From Baffinella frigidus (lineage: Eukaryota; Cryptophyceae; Cryptomonadales; Baffinellaceae): a DNA stretch of 11,222 bases. Within the stretch, counting starts at the first letter, position 1, and every line of letters starts with the position of its first letter. Where the stretch lies: NCBI GenBank assembly GCA_026770585.1, contig MU646435.1, positions 727,882 through 739,103 on the forward strand. Direction: 5' to 3'. Positions 6,995 through 11,222 of the stretch are shown one piece after another. Below the pieces are notes generated by a model that searched no databases, was not told the DNA's origin, and saw only the letters and a program-made list of their open reading frames with translations. Position numbers and translations under genes: made by a program.

Positions 6995-7024
6995 AACATG
7001 CAGGGTGGGGGTCAGGGGGGACAG
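6995..7024 (+). CDS. Micro-exon NMQGGGQGGQ (30 nt)
   Basis: The acceptor is ctataaccag|aac and the donor gacag|gtggtc; phase 0 to phase 0. The acceptor resembles that of the 6338 member (aaccag). Confidence 0.45.
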
Positions 7025-7130
7025 GTGGTCCATTCTCTTTTTGAATTTCCACCCCACCATTCTCCATCTCCCCTTTCCCCCATTTCGCAGCATCGGCCTT
7101 TTTCTTGGCTCCTGTGCAGGTGATCCGTTC

Positions 7131-7259
7131 TCTGTTTGCCGCGTGAACCCATTTTCTCCGTTTGCCGCGTGAACCCATTTTCTCCGTTTCCCGCGTGAAC
7201 CCATTTTCTCTGTTTGCCGCGTGAACCCATTTTCTCTGTTTGCCGCGTGAACCCATTTG
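7131..7259. repeat. 26-base tandem repeat, five copies
   Basis: The unit gcgtgaacccattttctctg plus tttgcc starts at 7141, 7167, 7193, 7219 and 7245 with small variations. It lies in the intron before the last linker exon. Confidence 0.9.
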
Positions 7260-7296
7260 CGCAGCATCCGCCTTTTTGTCGTGGCGTATGTGAAAC

Positions 7297-7555
7297 TTCC
7301 GGGGTTCTCAAGTGCTTTTCTCCGCAGGAGGAGCAGGGGATGAAGGCGCGTGTGGGGGGGTATGGGGATGCATACCCTCAGCAGCCTTTTCCGGGGCGTC
7401 TGTGATACGTCCGGGGTTCTCCAGTGCTTTTCTCCGCAGGGGAAGGTCCTTTAGGTCCTTGAGGTTTCAATTTCTCCCAACATATGCCAACGACACGCCC
7501 TTCCGTAGAAAGGACTGCAGAAACTTCCTGGGTTCTGAAGAGCTTTTCTCCGCAG
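7297..7555. repeat. Triplicated acceptor region
   Basis: The segment ggggttctcaagtgcttttctccgcag occurs with small changes ending at 7327, 7439 and 7555. After the first, a partial copy of the next exon (7328-7400: EEQGMKARVGGYGDAYPQQP) has no fitting donor. After the second comes a dispersed repeat, and the third serves the exon at 7556. Confidence 0.75.
7441..7522. repeat. Dispersed ~80-base repeat, copy 1
   Basis: The stretch includes ttctcccaacatatgccaac, then gacacgcccttccgtagaaa and ggactgcag. It recurs in the same orientation at about 10911-10990. Confidence 0.85.
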
Positions 7556-7689
7556 GGGGGGCAGGGGATGCACCAGGCTGGGAACAACGGGGGGAACGGG
7601 GGGCGCGTGGGGGGGGGTATGGGGATGCAGGGGGGGGGGGCAGGGGGGTCGCCGCAGCCCCCTGCGGAGCCTGTGCCGGAACTGCACGG
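7556..7689 (+). CDS. Linker exon ending in a Pro-rich segment
   Basis: The acceptor is cttttctccgcag|ggg, phase 0. It encodes GGQGMHQAGNNGGNGGRVGG, a Gly/Met/Gln run, then GGSPQPPAEPVPELH. The reading frame meets tga at 7691, so on its own it looks like a terminal exon ending PELHG-stop. However, the same bases form a strong donor, cacgg|gtgagc, leaving phase 2, which is exactly what the exon at 8205 needs. I prefer the spliced reading; alternative transcripts using the stop are possible. Confidence 0.6.
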
Positions 7690-8204
7690 GTGAGCCCTGG
7701 TCTCCGTGTTGAGCCTACGCTACGCCTTGAGTCTTGAGCATGTTCAGCGTACGCTCGGCCTTGAGTCTTGAGCCCTGGTTGTCTTGAGCCTTGGGTTTGT
7801 TCACGGGCCTGCGCCCTTAATCTCATCTATATCTACGCCGGAATTCCCCACTCCATTGAGGTGTGCATTTTGTTGTATGCCATGCAGCGCCCCTAGCCCA
7901 TCAGTATCTCACCCGGGTGAGCGCCTGTTTTGTGCCCTGGTTTCCATCATTTGATTGTGTGATACATATTAATTTCATTTAACAGAACTGGTTCAGCCTA
8001 CGTTGGGAACCCTGAACCATACACCCTAAACCCTAAACCCTAAACCCTAAACCCTAAACCCCAAACTCTAAACCCTAAACCCTGAATCCGAAACCCGAAA
8101 CTCGAAACCCGAAACCCGAAACACTAACTTGCTATGTCTGACCTCTTGACATCATGCTCTGCCTGACCTCTCGACCCTCAACCCTCAACCCTAAACCCTA
8201 CCAG
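7690..8204 (+). other. Intron (or 3' UTR in a shorter transcript)
   Basis: The first 310 bases are largely unique, with repeated ccttgagtcttgagc (7724 and 7761). AT-rich sequence (7950-7990) and telomere-like repeats (8010-8120, 8170-8200) follow, up to the acceptor ctaccag. No canonical AATAAA is seen near the tga at 7691. Confidence 0.5.
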
Positions 8205-8293
8205 GACGGTCCGGAAGGCGATCCGGGAGATGGTGTCGCAGACGTGCTTCGAGGAAATCGACTTCGAGCGCGCACACATCGGCCTCCTCGCCG
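8205..8293 (+). CDS. Exon: first half of hnRNP-Q-acidic-like unit 3
   Basis: The acceptor is ccctaccag|g and the donor gccg|gtccgt; phase 2 in, phase 1 out. It encodes TVRKAIREMVSQTCFEEIDF then ERAHIGLLA. It aligns with unit 2 without gaps: VRKAIREMVSQTC on LRELIDELCSNTC and IDFERAHIGLLAGL on ADFDKANTSILTAL. A second copy at 8382-8433 differs by three synonymous and one Leu/Phe change, which confirms the frame; it has no acceptor. Confidence 0.7.
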
Positions 8294-8381
8294 GTCCGTC
8301 CCTCCCCAAATTCGCCAATAAGTCGATTGTAATTCGGGATCGTGGTACAAATTTAAAACGCTTCGGTACAAAACGTTGTAC

Positions 8382-8433
8382 ACGTGCTTCGAAGAGATCG
8401 ACTTCGAGCGCGCGCACATCGGCTTCCTCGCCG
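8382..8433 (+). pseudogene. Partial copy of the 8205 exon
   Basis: It encodes TCFEEIDFERAHIGFLA and keeps the donor gccg|gtctgc. The upstream sequence (gttgtac|acg) has no AG at the matching place. Confidence 0.6.
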
Positions 8434-8763
8434 GTCTGCGCCCCCTTTCGCCCACATCCTAGCTCTGTCTCAGTCTAGTTGAGGTCGTCACAGTGGTTTG
8501 CACGCGTCAAAGACGGGGCGCTAACCCTCTCTGGCCGGGCCACCTTGCCAGCATGCTCACAGGACGCTCGTTTAAGCCGAAACCCCTAGACCCTCCATCC
8601 ACAATAGGGCTGCAGTAGGGTCGACTCCCACGCGTGGGAGCAAGGCTGCCGCCCCTCAACCCTCAACCCTCAACCCCAAACCCCAAACCCCAAACGCCGG
8701 GGCTGCCGCCGGCGTCGGCGATCTAGCTGATCCGGGAAAATGTTGGATGTCGATGGAAACGTT

Positions 8764-9292
8764 CCCCTAATTATCATAATAGGAGTTTGACGGAGGTTTA
8801 TTAGGGCTCTAACTAAATTTAATTAGGACCAGAATCCCGTTTGCCAGTCCATTTTTGTTAAAACTTATTATGTTCCCGGATGAGCGCAGGGCTGCCGCCG
8901 GCGTCGGCGATCCAACTGATCTCGGCACGCGTGGGATCACCCTGATACCCAATACCTAATTCCTAATACCTAATACCGAATACCGAATACCTAATACCTA
9001 ACACCTCATTCCTAACACCTAATTTCTAACACCTGATTCCTAATACCTGATACCTAATACCTAGTACCTAATCCCTCAACCCTACACCCACAACAGGGCT
9101 GCCGCCGGCGTTTTTTTTATTGGCAATGGAAACCTTCACCTAATTATCATAATAGGAGTTTGACGGAGGTTTATCAGGGCCCTAACTAAATTTAATTAGG
9201 ACCAGAATCCCGTTTGCCAGTCCATTTTTGTTAAAACTAATTATGTTCCCGGATGAGCGCAGGGCTGCCGCCGGCGTCGGCGATCCAGCTGA
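8764..9292. repeat. Two-copy ~155-base direct repeat spanning an acceptor
   Basis: The stretch beginning cctaattatcataataggag and running through the acceptor into the exon start is nearly identical at about 8764-8920 and 9136-9292. Both copies include tgagcgcag and the following ~30 exon bases. Confidence 0.8.
8940..9075. repeat. Degenerate CCTAATA repeat array
   Basis: Seven- to eight-base units cctaatac, cctaacac, cctgatac and ccgaatac follow one another. This is a more AT-rich relative of the CCCTAAA units elsewhere in the window. Confidence 0.8.
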
Positions 9293-9344
9293 TCCGCGCG
9301 GTGCGCGTGCGCCTCGCCAAGACCAAGCGCCGCGAGCACCGCAG
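9263..9344 (+). CDS. Exon: second part of hnRNP-Q-acidic-like unit 3
   Basis: The acceptor is gagcgcag|gg and the donor ccgcag|gttgcg; phase 1 in, phase 2 out. It encodes LPPASAIQLIRAVRVRLAKT then KRREHR. The segment A-I-Q-L-I-R corresponds to A-L-T-V-C-R of unit 2 and RLA-x-T to RLANT. The Lys/Arg-rich end is more basic than in the other units. An open frame with an ATG at 9253 precedes it, but the splice junction explains it better. GC3 is very high. Confidence 0.7.
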
Positions 9345-9353
9345 GTTGCGAGC

Positions 9354-9550
9354 CTCTCCTCCTTCTTCTCCTTCTCCTCCTTCTTCTTTTTCTCCTTCTT
9401 CTTCTCCTTCTTCTTCCTTCTTCTTCCTTCTTCTTCTTCTTCTTCTACTCCTCCTCCTCCTTCTTCTTCTTCTTCTTCTTCTGCTTCTTCTTCTCCTCCT
9501 TCTTCTCCTCCTTCTTCTCCTTCTCCTTCTTCTCCGTCTTTTCTTCTTCT
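9354..9550. repeat. CTT/CTC pyrimidine microsatellite
   Basis: About 195 bases consist almost only of ctt, ctc and cct triplets, starting within ten bases of the donor at 9345. The tract yields spurious Leu/Ser ORFs on plus and Lys/Arg ORFs on minus. Confidence 0.95.
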
Positions 9551-9568
9551 TTGTTACTCTCAGCCTAG

Positions 9569-9610
9569 AGAGACCAAGCGCCGCGAACAGCACTGGTTGC
9601 GAGCCTCTCG
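9569..9610 (+). pseudogene. Copy of the 9263 exon's end and donor region
   Basis: The bases gagaccaagcgccgcgaaca followed by ggttgcgagcctctc repeat the end of the exon and the start of its intron (9319-9360). The pyrimidine tract therefore lies between two copies of one splice junction. Confidence 0.65.
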
Positions 9611-9720
9611 ATTATCAGGGAAATATCTACTGGCATTGGAGCCATTGCACTGCTTTTTAGGGGGTTGGGTACAAAACACGAGGGGTTGGGGTTGGGGTAC
9701 AAAACATGTTCGTGGATGTT

Positions 9721-9813
9721 CCTGTGCGGGCGGTTTAGTCAACAACCGTTGGTTCGTGGATGTGAGGCTCGCAACCTGCGGTGTCCAACGAGTGTTGACT
9801 AAACCGCACAGGG
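9721..9813. repeat. Inverted repeat with an inverted copy of the splice junction in the loop
   Basis: The left arm cctgtgcggg-cggtttagtcaaca (9721-9744) pairs with 9793-9812 apart from a 4-base bulge. The loop holds gaggctcgcaacctgcggtg (9764-9783), the reverse complement of the exon-intron junction at 9338-9357. Confidence 0.7.
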
Positions 9814-9847
9814 TGAGTCCGAAGCGGGCGTGGGTTGCACCGGGTTT

Positions 9848-9875
9848 TGCTGGGTAAGACCCGTCTTACCCAGCA
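9848..9875. repeat. 13-bp perfect hairpin
   Basis: The arm tgctgggtaagac pairs exactly with gtcttacccagca across two bases. Confidence 0.9.
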
Positions 9876-9920
9876 GAAACCGTGTGTACCAGAGCGGTGA
9901 CTGCACCGAGCATGCTCCGA

Positions 9921-10043
9921 GTACAAGGGTACCTCGCCCATAAGAAACCGCCTCCCCCTAGGACCCTACAGTGGGCCTATGCCTAGGGCCCTATGGTGAT
10001 CCTGTGGGGGGGGTGCTTTCTTATGAGCGAGGTACCCCTGTAC
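9921..10043. mobile_element. Foldback element with ~28-bp terminal inverted repeats
   Basis: The left arm 9921-9948 starts gtacaagggtacctcgccca and matches the reverse complement of 10016-10043 at 25 of 28 bases. The 67-base interior is G/C-rich with short palindromes (tagggccct). Related gaggtacccctgtac ends recur at 10814-10828 and, modified, at 10608. This looks like a small non-autonomous element; no transposase is present. Confidence 0.6.
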
Positions 10044-10080
10044 CAGGAAACCCTGAGGCGAGCCCTGCCACGCCAGAGGC

Positions 10081-10290
10081 TACCACTCGAGGCTGAAAGA
10101 GGGAGTATTTTAAATGTGGGGTTGTTAAAGTTAGTACCAGTCACAGGCAGGTTTGGTCACGTATCTGGGGGAATTCCACCAGATACGTGACCAAACGCCC
10201 CTATTTGTGTGAAATTTACTACACATGTCTTTTTTCACTTGTAAAATATTCCCTGTTTTAAAATAGTCACACTTCTAGCCTCGAGTGGTA
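10081..10290. mobile_element. 210-base element with 34-bp terminal inverted repeats overlapping a splice acceptor
   Basis: The left end 10081-10114 starts taccactcgaggct and matches the reverse complement of 10257-10290 at 29 of 34 bases, with the outermost 14 perfect. Inside is a perfect 18-bp hairpin (10151-10168 with 10179-10196). The right end contains the acceptor cttctag and the first 12 exon bases. No clear target-site duplication is seen. Confidence 0.65.
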
Positions 10291-10408
10291 CGCCGAACTG
10301 GACAAATGTCTTTCTAAGATTTGTATCACGAGTCGGCTACTTTTGGAGAAGAATCCTGAAACCGTCCCCGAAATTTTGGACCCTAACGCGCCGCGCACTT
10401 CCATTGAG
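10279..10408 (+). CDS. Exon: end of unit 3 and start of unit 4
   Basis: The acceptor is cacttctag|c and the donor attgag|gtatgg; phase 2 in, phase 0 out. With the preceding ag it encodes SLEWYAELDKCLSKICITSR, then LLLEKNPETVPEILDPNAPR and TSIE. HRSLEWYAEL can be laid on NPSALLHQLL of unit 2, and LLLEKNPETV on the MFLESARPQL region of unit 1. Third positions are only about 58% GC, lower than in other exons, so this exon may be younger or under different pressure. Its phase 0 exit does not fit the next recognisable exon. Confidence 0.55.
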
Positions 10409-11069
10409 GTATGGCTTAGTGTTATGTGTTTTATGTCCCAGTTACTCAGGCCGAGCGAGGAACGCTAACGCCTCGCTCGTCATGTGTCACGAGCAGTCCC
10501 GCAACGTTTGAGGCACGCGTAAATTAACAGTCGCCTGTCGCGCTCTTCCATTGGACGGCACTAGGCTCTTACGTATTGGCCTACAGAAGCGTGTGGGTTC
10601 TGAAATTCGAGGAACCCCTGTACGAGCCTAACGCGCCGCGCTCTTCCCTTGAGCAGTCCCGTTCTGATTTGCGACAAATCAGAATCAGGTGGGTGGGGGT
10701 GGTGATGGTGGTGGTGGGGTTGGGGGTGGTGATAAGCGGCCACGAGCAGTCATTGGTCCGCACTAGGCTCTTGGGTATTGGCCTACAGTAGCGTGGCGTG
10801 TGTGTTGTGAAATGTGAGGTACCCCTGTACGAGCCTAACGCGCCGCGCTCTTCCCTTGAGATATGGCTTAGTATTATGTATTGCATGCCCCAGTTACTCA
10901 GTTAGAGCGAGGAACCCTTTAGGTCCTTTAGATTTTGATTTCTCCCAACATATGCCAACGACACGCCCTTCCGTAGAAAGGACTGCAGAGAAAGCATTTT
11001 TGCTTTCGGATCGCGTTTAGCTCTCCAGTGCAGATGCTCGTGAATGACATCTCGCGCGCTTCCATTGAG
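10409..11069. other. Intron region with shuffled copies of exon-end and element-end sequence
   Basis: Copies of cctaacgcgccgcgctcttcc, related to the end of the 10279 exon, occur at 10627 and 10834. Copies of tattggcctacag occur at 10573 and 10774, and copies of gagcagtc at 10485, 10651, 10743 and 11067. A perfect 10-bp hairpin ttctgatttg/caaatcagaa lies at 10662-10684, and a G-rich stretch at 10687-10735. An additional small exon that would repair the phase may be hidden here. Confidence 0.55.
10911..10990. repeat. Dispersed ~80-base repeat, copy 2
   Basis: It matches the copy at 7441-7522 in the same orientation, including tttctcccaacatatgccaa and cgacacgcccttccgtagaa. It lies shortly before the final exon, as copy 1 lies before the exon at 7556. 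Confidence 0.85.
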
Positions 11070-11222
11070 CAGTCCCGCGACGTTCCTCCTCGGCGCCCTC
11101 TCCGCAGTCCTCCGCTCCCTCCACACCGGTGGCCTCAACCCCCCCCTCGGGGGGCCTCAGGGTCAGGGCCAGGGCCAGGGCCAGGGTCAGGGCCAGGGTC
11201 AGGGCCAGGGCCAGGGCCAGGG
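11070..11222 (+). CDS. Exon (partial): end of unit 4 and QG-repeat linker
   Basis: The preferred frame reads TFLLGALSAVLRSLHTGG, then LNPPLGGPQ and repeated QG to the window end. This frame has nearly all G or C in third positions; the other two open frames (GP and RA/RV repeats) do not. TFLLGAL corresponds to GAFLHGVL of unit 1, and the following QGQG matches the linker of exon 5. The acceptor is uncertain: gag|c or gagcag|t near 11070-11073 (phase 2), or tccgcag|tc at 11107 (phase 1). None fits a phase 0 donor at 10408. Confidence 0.45.
11155..11222 (+). repeat. CAGGGC/CAGGGT hexanucleotide repeat
   Basis: About eleven consecutive six-base units run to the end of the window, encoding Gln-Gly in the preferred frame. 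Confidence 0.95.

Larger units (their letters stand above)
8294..9262. other. Intron with repeated copies of the next exon's start
   Basis: Starts of the next exon (ggctgccgccggcgtcggcg) occur at about 8700, 8890 and 9097 before the real one at 9263. The 8700 copy has cg for the acceptor ag and an in-frame tag. The 9097 copy breaks off into a T run. A perfect palindrome ctcccacgcgtgggag lies at 8625-8640. CCTAATA-type units fill about 8940-9075. Confidence 0.65.
219..11222 (+). other. Split gene, partial at both ends: tandem hnRNP-Q-acidic-like (NURR) domain protein
   Basis: This is an exon-by-exon reconstruction, not a continuous ORF. Exons at 219, 897, 1435, 1920, 2421, 3705, 4470, 5108, 5495, 6197, a run of micro-exons to 7024, then 7556, 8205, 9263 and 10279 join in compatible phases (0-1, 1-0, 0-1, 1-0, 0-2, 2-0, 0-0, 0-1, 1-0, 0-0, ..., 0-2, 2-1, 1-2, 2-0). 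Only the last join, to the exon near 11070, is unresolved. The product has helical units separated by Gly/Gln/Asn-rich linkers. The first unit contains SDLDARHREML and later EKGAFLHGVL, closely matching the hnRNP Q/R acidic domain pattern (SDLDERAIEAL ... NKSAFLCGVM, from memory). In hnRNP Q/R this domain precedes RRMs; no RRM is visible here. Neither a start codon nor a stop is assigned, since both ends lie outside the window. Confidence 0.6.

Noticed and set aside
7131-7259. CRISPR array
   Set aside because: Direct tandem copies without spacers, in a eukaryotic intron.
6869-7311. Minus-strand ORFs with a KWVHAANRENGF-like repeat
   Set aside because: They come from the 26-base tandem repeat, which is open by chance in more than one frame.
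9237-9593. Poly-Arg/Lys ORF on minus and poly-Leu/Ser ORF on plus
   Set aside because: Both are read through the CTT/CTC microsatellite.
9848-9875. Bacterial-type terminator or tRNA-like hairpin
   Set aside because: No T run follows, no tRNA features are present, and the context is a eukaryotic intron with several foldbacks.

Overview
The window reads as one intron-rich nuclear locus of a eukaryote, most likely an alga or other protist. Introns are packed with degenerate plant-type telomere-like repeats (CCCTAAA, CCCTGAA, ACCCTAC, CCCCAAA). Exons are short and mostly have high GC at third codon positions, splice sites are mainly GT-AG, and there is no bacterial gene organisation. Species cannot be named from sequence alone. 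None of the long uninterrupted ORFs looks like a real gene; most are translations of the repeats.

By joining exons whose acceptors, donors and phases agree, I reconstruct a plus-strand split gene, open at both ends, running from about 219 to the end of the window (roughly 540 residues). Its order is: a Gly-rich start, a helical unit (219-1981), a short QGQG linker and a second helical unit (2421-5213), a long Gly/Asn/Gln-rich linker built from small exons (5495-7689), a third helical unit (8205-10408), and part of a fourth unit that leads into a QG repeat running off the end (about 11070-11222). The helical units resemble each other and match the pattern of the acidic N-terminal (NURR) domain of hnRNP Q/R (SDLD-x-R, a central L..F/L....A segment, then N/E-x-S/G-A-F/L-L). 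The gene therefore appears to encode an RNA-binding-type protein with tandem hnRNP-Q-acidic-like domains. The family call comes from remembered motifs and is an inference.

The most unusual property is that nearly every exon has one or more nearby copies, complete or decayed, together with flanking intron sequence. Five copies of one exon core (2480-3460) differ almost only at synonymous positions. Copies of the next exon (3705-4420) are visibly broken. The Gly/Gln linker is a series of very small in-frame exons (18-45 nt) with similar introns between them. This looks like a gene enlarging, and perhaps gaining introns, by repeated local duplication.

The introns also hold inverted-repeat structures: a perfect 19-bp palindrome at 4732-4776, foldbacks between 9720 and 10200, a 210-bp element with 34-bp terminal inverted repeats that overlaps a splice acceptor (10081-10290), a CTT/CTC tract of about 190 bp, and an ~80-bp dispersed repeat at 7441 and 10911. 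I found no rRNA, tRNA, CRISPR array or recognisable transposase.
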